A stretch of 64,000 nucleotides of DNA from Lewinellaceae bacterium SD302 (GCA_002591745.1 PDLQ01000022.1:1-64000); one strand, 5' to 3'. Positions 49,923 to 59,686 are shown, counted from the stretch's first letter. The notes: generated from the letters alone by a model not told the origin. Program-made: numbers and translations.

Positions 49923-51725
49923 ATGGACCACAAGCAGCTATTTACGTTCACGCAATTTCGGCTCGGCCTGTTGATTTGCTTTAGTCTCATTGGTTTGACC
50001 AAACAGTCGGTTCTCGGCCAATCAGTCACCTTTTCTGAACGCACCGCTGCCGCTGGAATTGGCCCGCAACGCAGTGAAGGCATCGCCGTGGGAGATTACG
50101 ATGGAGACGGCTTTCCGGATGTCTACGTCACCTTTGCTTTTGGCCCCAACCAATTGTTGCGTAACGATGGTAATGGCGGCTTCACCGACGTAGCTGCCGA
50201 ATCAGGTCTCGCCCTCACTGAATTCGATAACACATCGACCTCGGCCTGGGGCGATTTTGACAACGATGGCAAGTTGGACCTGTACATTGGTTGCAAACAA
50301 CTGCCCGACCGGTTATTTAAGAATAACGGCGACGGTACTTTCTCGAACTACGGTATTCCGGCGGGCATCGGCCAGATCGGGTGGCCTAAATCCATCAACT
50401 TGGCCGATTTCAATAATGACGGCTGGCTCGATATCTATGTCAGTAATTTCAATTTTGAGAATGTCCTCTTACTCAATGATGGCGACGGTTCATTTACGGA
50501 CCACACCGCCGCCAGTCAGGCCTTGGATAATGGCACCAGCATGGGCGTTCTTTGCTTCGATTATGGGCAGGACGGCGACCAGGACCTGCTGCTCATCAAA
50601 GACGCCAACCAACCCACCAGACTTTATGAAAATGATGGCAACGGCGTTTTCACGGAGATCGCGGCGGCGGCAAATATCGCCTCCGAAAGTTTTGGTATGG
50701 GAGTGGATGCGGCGGACGTAAACAAAGATGGCTGGCTGGATATCTACGTGACCAACCTTTACGGCAACTTCCTCTTCATGGCTCAGCCAGATGGCACTTT
50801 CCTGGAAACCAGTGTTGACGCTGGTGTGAACGACTTTGGAATGGGCTGGGGCTGTAGCTTCCTGGACCTGGAAAACGATGGATTGCCAGACTTGTACGTG
50901 GCCAACGAATACAGTTTCTCACCCTACGAAAACAAGCTTTATCGGAACAATGGCGATGGCACCTTCGCCGATATCCTCAACACCGAAGCCGTTACAAATG
51001 AATACAGCAGCTGGGGCTGTATGGCCATCGATCAGGACATGGATGGTCGTCAGGACTTACTTAGTGCTAACCGGGGATTAGGGGAAAGCTTACAGTTTTT
51101 TCGCAACGAAACGTCCGAGAGCGGCAGTTACCTGAAACTTCGGCTCAGCGGCCTGGAGAGTAACAGTATGGGTATCGGTGCGGCGGTACGCCTGGTCGAC
51201 GATCAGGGCGAAATCCACTACGCCGAGGTAACGGCCGGCTCGGGCTGGGAAAGCCAGAAGAGCAACGTTCTGCACTTCGGTTTGGGGGCGGCAACCAGCC
51301 TGGTGGAAGCCAGTGTCCGTTGGCCGTCCGGTCTGGTACAGGATATCAGCGACATAGCTTTGAACACCGCCTGGACCGTTACGGAGGGTGAAGGTTTTGA
51401 GGTGGGGGTGGCTGACAAAGTAGCAAGCACTACCTACGGTCCGAATCAATCGCTTCCCGAAGAACTGATCATCGCTCCCAACCCATGGAAATCCGGCTCT
51501 GGACTCGATATCAACACTGCTACTTTGCCAACCATAAAAACTGCATTGTTTATTCATACGATGGATGGTAAGGCGATTTACAGAACTAGTTTGGACCCCT
51601 ACGAATTACGATCCGGATCGGTAGCCATATCGGCCTCCGTTCGTGCAAAACTTCCGGTGGGTGTATACACCCTGAGCCTGAAAAATGCGGACGGAATAAG
51701 GAGCAGGAGAATCGTGATTCAGTAA
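49923..51725 (+). CDS. CRTAC1-type FG-GAP protein with ASPIC/UnbV domain and T9SS tail
   Basis: A 600-residue exported protein. After the signal segment (RLGLLICFSLIGLTKQSVLGQ) come VCBS/FG-GAP blades with Ca loops (DYDGDGFPDVYV, DFDNDGKLDLYIG, DFNNDGWLDIYVS, DVNKDGWLDIYV, DQDMDGRQDLLS). An ASPIC/UnbV domain follows (YLKLRLSGLESNSMGIGAAVRL ... VRWPSGLVQDI), then a T9SS sorting domain (LIIAPNPWKSGSGLDI ... SRRIVIQ). It is probably an integrin-like surface protein. Two motif copies fall in the linker and tail: 51416-51425 (ADKVAS) and 51518-51527 (NTATLPT). Confidence 0.9.
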   Translation: MDHKQLFTFTQFRLGLLICFSLIGLTKQSVLGQSVTFSERTAAAGIGPQRSEGIAVGDYDGDGFPDVYVTFAFGPNQLLRNDGNGGFTDVAAESGLALTEFDNTSTSAWGDFDNDGKLDLYIGCKQLPDRLFKNNGDGTFSNYGIPAGIGQIGWPKSINLADFNNDGWLDIYVSNFNFENVLLLNDGDGSFTDHTAASQALDNGTSMGVLCFDYGQDGDQDLLLIKDANQPTRLYENDGNGVFTEIAAAANIASESFGMGVDAADVNKDGWLDIYVTNLYGNFLFMAQPDGTFLETSVDAGVNDFGMGWGCSFLDLENDGLPDLYVANEYSFSPYENKLYRNNGDGTFADILNTEAVTNEYSSWGCMAIDQDMDGRQDLLSANRGLGESLQFFRNETSESGSYLKLRLSGLESNSMGIGAAVRLVDDQGEIHYAEVTAGSGWESQKSNVLHFGLGAATSLVEASVRWPSGLVQDISDIALNTAWTVTEGEGFEVGVADKVASTTYGPNQSLPEELIIAPNPWKSGSGLDINTATLPTIKTALFIHTMDGKAIYRTSLDPYELRSGSVAISASVRAKLPVGVYTLSLKNADGIRSRRIVIQ

Positions 51726-51785
51726 CCTTGCTCACTGCCAGGGGCGGAGATGTAAATACAGCTAAGTTTTTTTACCTAAAAAGCG

Positions 51786-51793
51786 CATCTTTG
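51786..51793 (+). promoter_or_regulatory. -7 box CATCTTTG before alanine dehydrogenase
   Basis: Seven of eight positions match TAnnTTTG and it is followed by CGCC, as at other boxes here; 37 nt before the ATG. Confidence 0.4.
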
Positions 51794-51830
51794 CGCCAGC
51801 TTTTAACCTAACCAATATAAGCTTACCACC

Positions 51831-52934
51831 ATGATTATCGGATGTCCTAAGGAAATCAAAAACAATGAAAACCGCGTAGGCCTGACGCCCGCCGGAGTAA
51901 TTGAGTTGCGCAAGCGCGGCCACGAAGTCTACGTTCAGAAAACCGCCGGCTACGGTAGTGGTTACAGCGACGAAGAGTACGTAGATGCCGGTGCCACCAT
52001 GCTGGATACCATTGAAGAGGTCTACGCCAAATCCAAAATGATCGTCAAAGTAAAGGAGCCGATCGAGCAGGAATACGATCTGGTACAGGACAATCAATTG
52101 TTGTTCACCTACTTCCACTTCGCTGCATCCGAGCCGCTGACCCGTGCGATGATCAAGAGTAACGCCGTTTGCCTGACCTACGAAACCGTGGAACTGCCGG
52201 ACCGCAGTCTGCCGCTACTGGTGCCGATGAGTGAAGTAGCCGGCCGGATGTCCGTACAAGAAGGTGCCAAGTACCTGGAAAAGCCAATGGGTGGTAAAGG
52301 TATCCTTTTGGGTGGAGTACCCGGTACGCGCCGCGCCAAAGTGATCATTCTCGGCGGTGGGGTAGTGGGCACCCAGGCTGCTTTTATGGCCGCCGGCCTG
52401 GGAGCCGACGTGACGATCATGGACATTAACCTGAATCGCCTGCGTTTCCTGGAGGAGATCATGCCCGCTAACGTTACCACTCTCTATAGCAACGAATACA
52501 ACATCCGCCTGAAACTGCCCGATGCCGACCTGATCATTGGTGCCGTACTGATCCCAGGAGCAAAGGCCCCCAGCCTGATTACCCGTGATATGCTCAAGGA
52601 AATGCAGCCCGGCACCGTATTGGTGGATGTGGCCGTGGACCAGGGGGGCTGTATCGAAACCTGCCAGCCAACCACTCACGAGGACCCGACTTACGTTATT
52701 GACGACGTCATTCACTACTGCGTGGCCAATATGCCCGGCGCGGTGCCCTTTACCAGTACCGTAGCGTTGACCAATGCTACCTTGCCCTACGTGATCCAGA
52801 TTGCAAACCGTGGCTGGCGCGATGCCTGTGCCTCCGATCCGGGACTGGCCAAAGGCCTCAATATCGTGAATGGAAAAGTAGTTTACGCCGGAGTGGCCGA
52901 AGCATTTGACCTGCCATTGGAAAAGATCGCGTAG
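51831..52934 (+). CDS. ald: alanine dehydrogenase
   Basis: NAD-dependent enzyme interconverting L-alanine with pyruvate plus ammonia; hexameric, cytoplasmic. It is 367 residues, the family length. IIGCPKEIKNNENRVGLTP contains the substrate-binding Arg. MIVKVKEP provides the catalytic Lys (about residue 73) and LLFTYFHFAA the His (about 95). GGKGILLGGVPGTRRAKVIILGGGVVGTQAA forms the Rossmann nucleotide site. It ends DVAVDQGGCIETCQPTTH and a NAD-domain tail. The gene is alone, with its own promoter-like box and terminator. Confidence 0.96.
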   Translation: MIIGCPKEIKNNENRVGLTPAGVIELRKRGHEVYVQKTAGYGSGYSDEEYVDAGATMLDTIEEVYAKSKMIVKVKEPIEQEYDLVQDNQLLFTYFHFAASEPLTRAMIKSNAVCLTYETVELPDRSLPLLVPMSEVAGRMSVQEGAKYLEKPMGGKGILLGGVPGTRRAKVIILGGGVVGTQAAFMAAGLGADVTIMDINLNRLRFLEEIMPANVTTLYSNEYNIRLKLPDADLIIGAVLIPGAKAPSLITRDMLKEMQPGTVLVDVAVDQGGCIETCQPTTHEDPTYVIDDVIHYCVANMPGAVPFTSTVALTNATLPYVIQIANRGWRDACASDPGLAKGLNIVNGKVVYAGVAEAFDLPLEKIA

Positions 52935-52952
52935 CTAACGCAAGTCTATAGG

Positions 52953-52995
52953 AAGGGCAGGTTCGTCGGAAACTGACGGAGCTGCTCTTTTTATT
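52953..52995 (+). terminator. intrinsic terminator after ald
   Basis: AGGGCAG...CTGCTCT arms (one wobble) enclose CGTC/GACG, followed by TTTTTATTTT. Confidence 0.75.
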
Positions 52996-53015
52996 TTAAG
53001 ACATTTGACTGCCGC

Positions 53016-53023
53016 TAAATTTG
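53016..53023 (+). promoter_or_regulatory. -7 box TAAATTTG before the M28 peptidase gene
   Basis: Full match to TAnnTTTG, 18 nt before the ATG at 53042; no clear -33 TTG at the right spacing. Confidence 0.45.
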
Positions 53024-53041
53024 AAATAGAAAACTAGTTTT

Positions 53042-54556
53042 ATGAAAAACCTTATCTTATTTGCCGTGTGCTTTTTAGGCACGGCGGCGCTTTCCGCACA
53101 GGAATACAGCGATTTGCCAGAATCCAATCTAGACCGGGAGGTCCTGAAGGGACAAATGTACTTTTTAGCCAGCGACTACCTGGCCGGCCGCCGGACGGGT
53201 AGCGTAGGTAACGAGATCGCCGCAGAATACATTGCCAGTCAACTGGAGGGCTTCGGTTACGAACCCCTGAACGGGGATAGTTACTTTCAGGAAGTGCCCA
53301 TGCAGAGTATTGCCGCCCCGGATAACTACGGGCTGGCCATCAACGGTATCAGCTTCACCCCCGGTGAGAACCTGTTGCAAATGCGGGGAACTGCCCCGGT
53401 AAACATCAAGAAGGCCAATGTCGTATTCGCCGGTCACGGGTGGGTAGACGCAGAAACGGGCCACGATGACTACAAAGACCTCGACGTGAAAGGCAAAATC
53501 GTCGTGACCTTTTCGGGGCTGCCGGAAGATATGTCGCAAAGTGCCATTTTCCGGGGCATTCAGGAAAAAGCGGGCTTGGCGGCCGAACGCGGGGCCGTTG
53601 CCCTTTATGAGGTCTACCGCTTACCGTTCCCATTTAAAGCTTTTGTGAACTACTTCGGCGGTGAGCGCCTGGGTCTGGCCCCAGATGAAGAGCAACCTTC
53701 CTCACCGATCCCCTACGGTTTCCTGAAAGCCGAAGATAATTTCATTCCTCAGCTGCGTACGGCCAAGAAGCCTCGTGGTATGGTAATGAGTACCGGTATG
53801 AAAGTAAAGAAGGTGATGAGCCGCAACGTCGGTGGCGTTCTGGAAGGCAGTAACCCCGAACTGAAAGATGAGTACATATTGCTGACCGCTCACTTCGACC
53901 ACGTTGGCGTTGGTGCTCAGGGTGGTGGTGCTTACACGCCCGAGGATAGCATCTTCAACGGTGCACGCGATAATGCGTTCGGTACGATCAGCCTGCTGAG
54001 TGCGGCCAAAAGCTTTGCCCAGGAAAAACCGGAGCGGAGTATTATTATCCTGGCCGTTACCGGAGAGGAACTTGGTCTGCTGGGTAGCCAGTACTACGCC
54101 GAGCATCCGATCATTCCGTTGGATGAGGTAGTTTATAACTTTAATACCGACGGTGCCGGCTATAGCGACGTTACCGCTATTTCAATCTTTGGTATGGGGC
54201 GTACGGGGGTAGACGACCAAATTAATGCCGGAGCAGCCGCCATTGGCGTGGAAGTAGTCGGAGATCCCGCACCAGAACAAGGACTTTACGACCGTTCTGA
54301 CAACGTTTCTTTCGCTGCTAAGGGGGTACCTGCTCTCACCTTCAGTCCCGGATTCCGTGAGTTTGATGATACGATGATGAAGTATTACCATCAGGTAACT
54401 GATAATCCGAATACCATTGACTACGATTATCTGCTCAAGTATTGCCAGAGCTTCACCTACATCGCCCGTCTGATTGCCAACATGGAAGGTCGCCCGTTTT
54501 GGGCGGAAGGCGACAAATACGAAGAAGCTGGAAAAATGCTATATAACCGGAAGTAA
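53042..54556 (+). CDS. M28 family zinc peptidase with PA domain, secreted
   Basis: A 504-residue exported aminopeptidase-type protein. The signal peptide is KNLILFAVCFLGTAALSAQ. The N-terminal segment (YFLASDYLAGRRTGSVGNEIAAEYI) is followed by an inserted PA-like domain (NIKKANVVFAGHGWV, GKIVVTFSGLPED). The M28 di-zinc core has ILLTAHFDHVGVG (His/Asp), IFNGARDNAFGT (bridging Asp), VTGEELGLLGSQYY (catalytic Glu-Glu) and FNTDGAGYSD. The final His is in MKYYHQVTDNPNT. All metal ligands appear intact. It likely trims peptides in the periplasm or outside. The stop is directly followed by an inverted-repeat element. Confidence 0.92.
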   Translation: MKNLILFAVCFLGTAALSAQEYSDLPESNLDREVLKGQMYFLASDYLAGRRTGSVGNEIAAEYIASQLEGFGYEPLNGDSYFQEVPMQSIAAPDNYGLAINGISFTPGENLLQMRGTAPVNIKKANVVFAGHGWVDAETGHDDYKDLDVKGKIVVTFSGLPEDMSQSAIFRGIQEKAGLAAERGAVALYEVYRLPFPFKAFVNYFGGERLGLAPDEEQPSSPIPYGFLKAEDNFIPQLRTAKKPRGMVMSTGMKVKKVMSRNVGGVLEGSNPELKDEYILLTAHFDHVGVGAQGGGAYTPEDSIFNGARDNAFGTISLLSAAKSFAQEKPERSIIILAVTGEELGLLGSQYYAEHPIIPLDEVVYNFNTDGAGYSDVTAISIFGMGRTGVDDQINAGAAAIGVEVVGDPAPEQGLYDRSDNVSFAAKGVPALTFSPGFREFDDTMMKYYHQVTDNPNTIDYDYLLKYCQSFTYIARLIANMEGRPFWAEGDKYEEAGKMLYNRK

Positions 54557-54723
54557 CTAGTGGATCATCCAGCAAATATCGTTACGCCAAACCTTGCTCT
54601 CGTGGCCCTATCCATCCTGAAAAAAGTCTTCACGTAGCTATGGCTATGCTTAACTTTTTTCAGATCGGCTAGAGCCAAGATAACGACGGCTTACATAACG
54701 TTATTTACCGGCTGCTCCACTAG
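54557..54723. repeat. nested inverted-repeat element at convergent gene ends
   Basis: Outer arms CTAGTGGA (54557-54564) and TCCACTAG (54716-54723) are perfect; inner ATCGTTA/TAACG-type arms, then a strong central hairpin CTGAAAAAAGT / ACTTTTTTCAG (about 54617-54664). It fills the gap between the M28 stop and the stop of the convergent 54720 gene, so it probably serves as a two-way terminator. Confidence 0.65.
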
Positions 54724-55022
54724 CCGGCCGTTAGCCGCAGTGCTGCCCAACTGCTTAGAAACAGTACTGGCAGAATGCCAGCGCTCCACCAAAGAAATTT
54801 GGTGGAGCGTTGTCGTAGTACGATAACGGTAATGACGAGCCCAGCCAGACCGCCAATAAGCATGTAATACACAATAATTGCACCTGCTGCCAGCATTTGT
54901 CCTTTTGCCGCCGGTCGACCTAAAATGGCACCGATGAGACTACCACTGGTGAATGCTGATAGGAAGCTGATGCTTTTGGCAAGAATCCTGCCCCAGTTTA
55001 TATCGCGGAAGTCAATTTTCAT
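54720..55022 (-). CDS. small integral membrane protein, unknown
   Basis: A 100-residue protein with three hydrophobic helices (SISFLSAFTSGSLIGAILG, AAGAIIVYYMLIGGLAGLVITVIVL, WWSAGILPVLFLSSWAALRL) and short loops. I recognise no family. It lies 32 nt downstream of a lipoprotein gene on the same strand, suggesting co-transcription. Its stop codon lies in the right arm of the inverted-repeat element. Confidence 0.65.
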   Translation of the reverse strand: MKIDFRDINWGRILAKSISFLSAFTSGSLIGAILGRPAAKGQMLAAGAIIVYYMLIGGLAGLVITVIVLRQRSTKFLWWSAGILPVLFLSSWAALRLTAG

Positions 55023-55054
55023 TTCTTTCTGGCTTGTGTAAGATATGATATACG

Positions 55055-55648
55055 CTAAAGTTCACTGAGTGACAAGGTGTCAAAAGCTTTCTTTAGCTCA
55101 TCTACACTTTCCAGATAACTGCCTTCAATCTGTACGATACTCTGATCGTAGATAACGCTCAGGCTGCCTTTGCCATTGGCGGTATCAAAGGTACGCACGG
55201 CCTTTTTGCCGCCTATCTTAATTGTTTTAGTCGAACGGGTTCCTTCTTCCGAGTCCACGGTGAAAGAATTGACCATGCCCATCGCGGTCAGGTTGCCGCC
55301 CATGCCGTCAGATATGGTGATGGTTATGCTTTTTCTGCTATTGTCGCTCTGGTAACGGGCATTTGCCGTTGCTATCTGGAAGCCGGCCATACCGCTAGCA
55401 TTAGACGCAATCTTCTGACGCCGCATCCCCAGTACCGTTTCAGGTAACATTGCCTTGAGGATAGCCGGCTCGTGGACCGCTCGTTCGTTTTTCTTTTGAA
55501 TTTCTCCGTATTGCTCGGTGGCTGCTTCTATCATGTCTGAATACGAAGCGGGAGTATTGGCGTCTTCGGAAGCGTCTTTGCCACCACATGCGGTAAGCAA
55601 TGAGTAGCCAATCAATAGTAGGAGAAGTAAGTTTTTACAGGAAGGCAT
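55055..55648 (-). CDS. lipoprotein of unknown function
   Basis: A 197-residue protein with a clear lipobox (NLLLLLLIGYSLLTACGGKD). The mature part has a helical segment (YSDMIEAATEQYGEIQKKNE) and then a beta-rich domain (SITITISDGMGGNLTAMGMVNSF, TRSTKTIKIGGKKAVRTFD). No catalytic motif is visible and the family is not recognised. Neighbour of the small membrane protein (32-nt gap) and of the NarL-type regulator upstream. Confidence 0.7.
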   Translation of the reverse strand: MPSCKNLLLLLLIGYSLLTACGGKDASEDANTPASYSDMIEAATEQYGEIQKKNERAVHEPAILKAMLPETVLGMRRQKIASNASGMAGFQIATANARYQSDNSRKSITITISDGMGGNLTAMGMVNSFTVDSEEGTRSTKTIKIGGKKAVRTFDTANGKGSLSVIYDQSIVQIEGSYLESVDELKKAFDTLSLSEL

Positions 55649-55727
55649 ATCGATGATGGGTTATTAGGATTCGGTTTCAAAATTCCTTCCGATGGGATCG
55701 GCCGGCAATCCCCCATCTGCGGTATAT

Positions 55728-56372
55728 TTATACCAGACGGTCTCTAATAGCCTTAACCACTGCTTCGGCCCGGCTATGGACATGGAGTTTCTGATAGATA
55801 TTTTTGATGTGGCTACGTACGGTATGTCCAGAGATAAACAGATGCTCGGCCACCATGCGGTAACTCTCCCCGGCACAGAGTAATCGCAGTATTTCGCGTT
55901 CTCTCGTCGTTAGCGGGTTTTTCGGGCCTAGGTGAAAAGTAGACACTACCCGGCGAGCAATACTCGGGCTCATCGGTGCTCCTCCGGCAGCGGCTTCTTC
56001 CAGGGCGGCGATCAGGCGGGCGGGGGCAATGCCCTTGATCAGGTAACCGATCGCTCCGGCACAAAGTGCCCGGAAAACGGAGTCTGAGTCCTCGTGAACG
56101 GTGAGCATCACCACCCGTGCCTGTGGTTCGAGTTCACGTACTCTGCGCAAGGTCTCGATTCCATCGATTCCGGGACCCAGGTCGATATCCATCAGGTAAA
56201 TGGCGTCTTTCCGGATGGGAAGATCTTTCAGCAAGTCCTCCCCATTGGCGTAAGTAGCCGGGCAATTGAAGCCCGCCGCTTCGTTCAAGACTTCCTGTAG
56301 CAAATCCCGGATGCGCGGATCGTCTTCGAGGACTATCAATGGTACTACTTCCCTGGACTGGTGCTGGCTCAT
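55728..56372 (-). CDS. NarL/FixJ-family response regulator
   Basis: A 214-residue transcription factor. The receiver domain has VPLIVLEDDPRIRDLLQEVL (acidic pocket), the phospho-acceptor Asp in AIYLMDIDLGPGIDGIETL, VVMLTVHEDSD, and the conserved Lys in GAIGYLIKGIAPARLI. The LuxR-type DNA-binding domain contains LTTREREILRLLCAGESYRMVAEHLFISGHTVRSHIKNIYQKLHV. It lies 39 nt downstream of the histidine kinase gene and is its probable partner. Confidence 0.93.
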   Translation of the reverse strand: MSQHQSREVVPLIVLEDDPRIRDLLQEVLNEAAGFNCPATYANGEDLLKDLPIRKDAIYLMDIDLGPGIDGIETLRRVRELEPQARVVMLTVHEDSDSVFRALCAGAIGYLIKGIAPARLIAALEEAAAGGAPMSPSIARRVVSTFHLGPKNPLTTREREILRLLCAGESYRMVAEHLFISGHTVRSHIKNIYQKLHVHSRAEAVVKAIRDRLV

Positions 56373-56411
56373 ACCTCTAAATTAATGACTTACCTTTCAG
56401 TTGTCTATCCC

Positions 56412-59400
56412 TCAAAAGGGGGATATTAGCAGTAGACTTATCTCGACGCGAAAGCCTTGTTCGCCGGAGATGAACAGGTCGGCCCCTATTTTCTCCGCCC
56501 TGGCTCGCATATTCTTGATGCCCATGCCAGTATTATGCTCCGTCAGCATCGCGCTGCCGGAGCCATCGTCCGTCCAGCTGATTTTCAATAAATTTCCTTG
56601 ATGGCTAAATCTTAATTCAAGTTCTTTTGCTCCTGCGGCGTGGCGCAAACTATTGTTCATAGCTTCCTTAAAGAGCAGCATCAGATGTCGTCTGGTATTG
56701 GTAGCTAATTCCAATTTATTGAGTTCCGGCCTGAGGGGAATAAAGGAAAAGCAAGCGGAGTGATGAGCGAACAGTTCCTGACCAAATTGTTTGAGTCGCA
56801 GCGCCAGTTCTTCAACGGAGTCGTTATCGGGGTCTAGGGCCCAAATGAAATCCCGCATTCCTTCGCGGATAATTTGTACGTTCTGATTGATCTCAGTAAC
56901 CAGCGGGCGCGCCTCCTCTGTCTTTTGTCCGGCCAGTTTACGATCCAGAACATTGGTAAGTAGACTGAGTCGGCTCAGGTGATTGCCGGCTTCGTCGTGA
57001 AAATCCCGGGCACTCCTGCGGCGCAGTTCTTCTCTTTCCTCCAGCCTGGCCGCGACCAGTCTTTGCTGTTGACGATTGCGAAAGTGAACCCCCCCAAGCA
57101 CCAGAGCTGCCAGAGATAAAGCGAATAAACTTTTGGCCCACCACCGCTGGTACCAGGGTGCCTTCAGGTAAATGGTGAGCTGGCGGATATCGTCGGAATA
57201 GCGTTCAAGCTCATCCTCCATCCTCAGTTCCAGTAGGTACTCACCAGACGGAAGTTTGGGAAAAGACAGGTAGCGACGGTCATCCAGAACACTCCATTCA
57301 TCCTGGATGCCGGCCATGCGATAAGCAAATGTAGGCTCATTGAAGGGTCGAAATCGAGAGGCGGCGAAAGAGATGCCGATCAAGTCCTGGCCAGGTGGAA
57401 GATCGACTCGGGTAAGCTCATTGATGTCGTCGGGCAGTCGGTAAGGACGTAGCTCATTAGTCGCAGAAGCTTGTCCGGGATTGACGGATTCATCAAAGAG
57501 CTGGAAGTCGGTTAGCAAGATTCGCGCAAAATCGGCCTGTGTGTTCGTGAGTTCCGGATGGACGATATTCAATCCCAAACGCTGACTTAGCGCCATGCGG
57601 CCATCGGGCAGAACCGACCAACCGAATTGAGCATTTTGGGTGCTTAACAAACCACTTCTACGGCTTATCTGACGACCAACCATTAACTCGCCCTCCACAT
57701 TCAGGTCCATTTCCACGAATATCCCACCAAAGGCCATCCAAAGTGTACCCGCCCGGTCTGCAAAACTCCCGTAGCAGAAAGAATGTGCCAGTCCGTCTTC
57801 CAAACCGAAGGTGCGAAAAGTACCGTCCTCCAGATAAACACTCGGAGCTTCCGGGTTGGCGATCCAGATCCTACCCGCCTGGTCTTCGTTGATGTGCAGG
57901 ATCAGGTCGCTGGGCAGAGAGCCGGGGTCATCTTCCTGGAAACGAAAGCGTTGAAAACCGCGCTCCGGATCGTTCAGGTCTTTCAGACAAATGCCTCCGC
58001 CCCTCGTTCCCACCCAAAGCCGGTTGCGGCTGTCTACCAGCACCGTTAGTAAGTTGGAGCTACTTAAAGAACTCGTGTTTTTTGGATCGTGCTCGAATAA
58101 CTCTGTACTACCGGTTTCCGGCGTATAACTGACCAGGCCTTTCGAAGTGGCCAGCCAGTAACGACCACCCTTGTCTCGCGCAAATTGGTAAACGGACCTT
58201 GTCTTCAAGTCATGTCCACCCCAGTCCAGTTCACGAAAAACGGGCTGAGCCGGGTTTGAAATATCGAGTAAGTTGGCCCCCCTGCCACGATAACCGACCC
58301 AAAAGGTGTGTGGGTATGGGCCCGGATCGACGTTGATCACCCACTCGCTACGCATACCCGGGGTGTTGTTCGGGGTGAGGCAATTTGCGTTTCCGGTATT
58401 CAAATCGATCAAAGAAATGCCTGCTTCGGTGCCGATTATCAATACGCTCAGGATAGAATCTACGGCAGAACCCTTGGTCACTTTGGAGCACAAAGCCTGC
58501 TCACCTACATCAGTATAATGCTCGACGTGGGTTGGTCGCAAATCCAGTCTGCTCACTCCCTGGCGCGTACCGATGAGCAGCATGTCGTCATCGGAAAAAG
58601 CTAAGTCGTAGATCGTGTTGTTGGTCAGTGATTGCTCCTCTCCTTCTATTTTTGTGAATAGTTCGACCAGAGGAGTAGAGTTATCGCTTAGGGTGATTTT
58701 CATTAAACCGCGCCCGGTTCCCAGGTACCAGTCATCGGAGGAAGATTTACTGATAACGACATTGACCAAATCTCCCGTAAGTCCTTCGGGATAGGGGAGT
58801 GTTGCCAGCCGAGTAAACGATCCTCCATCAATATGCTGATAGAAGCCTAGAGAGTCTTCTTGTATCACCAGCATTTTGCCGTCCGGGCGCATCCGCCATT
58901 TGTAAATGGTCGACTGGAAGGCCTTGATGGGAGCGAGTTGCTGATCAATCTTGCCGAATGAGAAAGTTCCCGCATTCGTCGTTATCCAGTTCTGGCCATT
59001 TTCGAGGCTAAGGGCATCGTAAACCTCTTCAATGCCAACGGTTTGCTGGTTGGCCAACAGGCTGCTATCCCCCAGGTGAAAAGCTAATTGAAAAGGGTCG
59101 AAGCAACGGAGTAGCCCATCGGTCGTTACCCAGAAAAGTCCGTCTTTTCCCGGCCAGATCCTGCCAATACCCTGGCGAGTAGCAGTTCCCTTTAATTGAG
59201 CCGAAGGACTGAAGTTGTGGAAGTGCTCAAGGCGATAATCGAAGTAGGAAATTCCCCGTTGATGAGCGATCCAGAGCCGGCCACTATCATCTTCGTAGAG
59301 GTCGTTAATGTAGTCATTGGTCAAAGAAGTCGTATCTCCCCGGGCGTGGCCGAAATACTCGACCCCATCGCCATCGAACCGTCGCAAACTGCTTTGTCCA

Positions 59401-59573
59401 CCCAACCACAGATAACCTTTCGCATCCAGGAGGATCGAGTTGACGGTGCCATAATCCAAGGGGTGGCCGTCTGCGTAGCGATAGACCCGCTCCTGACCAT
59501 TCATTGAGCCAGGCAATCCGAAAAAGAGCAAGGGGAGAAGCGCAATTCGGCCAAGTTTCCAAAGGGGGTTCAT
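56412..59573 (-). CDS. two-component-regulator-propeller sensor histidine kinase
   Basis: A 1053-residue membrane sensor. Signal peptide (IALLPLLFFGLPGSMNGQ), then about 700 residues of Reg_prop blades (SLTNDYINDLYEDDSGRLWIAHQRGISYFD and later copies). A Y_Y_Y domain (ISFAASRFRPFNEPTFAYRM) and one membrane helix (AKSLFALSLAALVLGGVHF) follow. The HisKA_3 domain has the phospho-acceptor His in RDFHDEAGNHLSRLSLL. The HATPase_c has LLFKEAMNNSLRHA, WTDDGSG and GMGIKNMRARAEKIGADL. Such sensors in Bacteroidota detect extracellular ligands, often glycans. Unlike hybrid HTCS it has no internal receiver and passes phosphate to the adjacent NarL-type regulator. No polysaccharide-utilisation genes adjoin it. 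Confidence 0.93.
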   Translation of the reverse strand: MNPLWKLGRIALLPLLFFGLPGSMNGQERVYRYADGHPLDYGTVNSILLDAKGYLWLGGQSSLRRFDGDGVEYFGHARGDTTSLTNDYINDLYEDDSGRLWIAHQRGISYFDYRLEHFHNFSPSAQLKGTATRQGIGRIWPGKDGLFWVTTDGLLRCFDPFQLAFHLGDSSLLANQQTVGIEEVYDALSLENGQNWITTNAGTFSFGKIDQQLAPIKAFQSTIYKWRMRPDGKMLVIQEDSLGFYQHIDGGSFTRLATLPYPEGLTGDLVNVVISKSSSDDWYLGTGRGLMKITLSDNSTPLVELFTKIEGEEQSLTNNTIYDLAFSDDDMLLIGTRQGVSRLDLRPTHVEHYTDVGEQALCSKVTKGSAVDSILSVLIIGTEAGISLIDLNTGNANCLTPNNTPGMRSEWVINVDPGPYPHTFWVGYRGRGANLLDISNPAQPVFRELDWGGHDLKTRSVYQFARDKGGRYWLATSKGLVSYTPETGSTELFEHDPKNTSSLSSSNLLTVLVDSRNRLWVGTRGGGICLKDLNDPERGFQRFRFQEDDPGSLPSDLILHINEDQAGRIWIANPEAPSVYLEDGTFRTFGLEDGLAHSFCYGSFADRAGTLWMAFGGIFVEMDLNVEGELMVGRQISRRSGLLSTQNAQFGWSVLPDGRMALSQRLGLNIVHPELTNTQADFARILLTDFQLFDESVNPGQASATNELRPYRLPDDINELTRVDLPPGQDLIGISFAASRFRPFNEPTFAYRMAGIQDEWSVLDDRRYLSFPKLPSGEYLLELRMEDELERYSDDIRQLTIYLKAPWYQRWWAKSLFALSLAALVLGGVHFRNRQQQRLVAARLEEREELRRRSARDFHDEAGNHLSRLSLLTNVLDRKLAGQKTEEARPLVTEINQNVQIIREGMRDFIWALDPDNDSVEELALRLKQFGQELFAHHSACFSFIPLRPELNKLELATNTRRHLMLLFKEAMNNSLRHAAGAKELELRFSHQGNLLKISWTDDGSGSAMLTEHNTGMGIKNMRARAEKIGADLFISGEQGFRVEISLLLISPF

Positions 59574-59686
59574 CAGCTAAATATACTAATTCAAGCCAAT
59601 GCCCTGAAATTTAAACTGCCTGGGCCCCTGTAAAACAAAGCGTTCTGCCAAAGGGCTCCAACCCATTCTAAAGCCAAATTTTCCTT

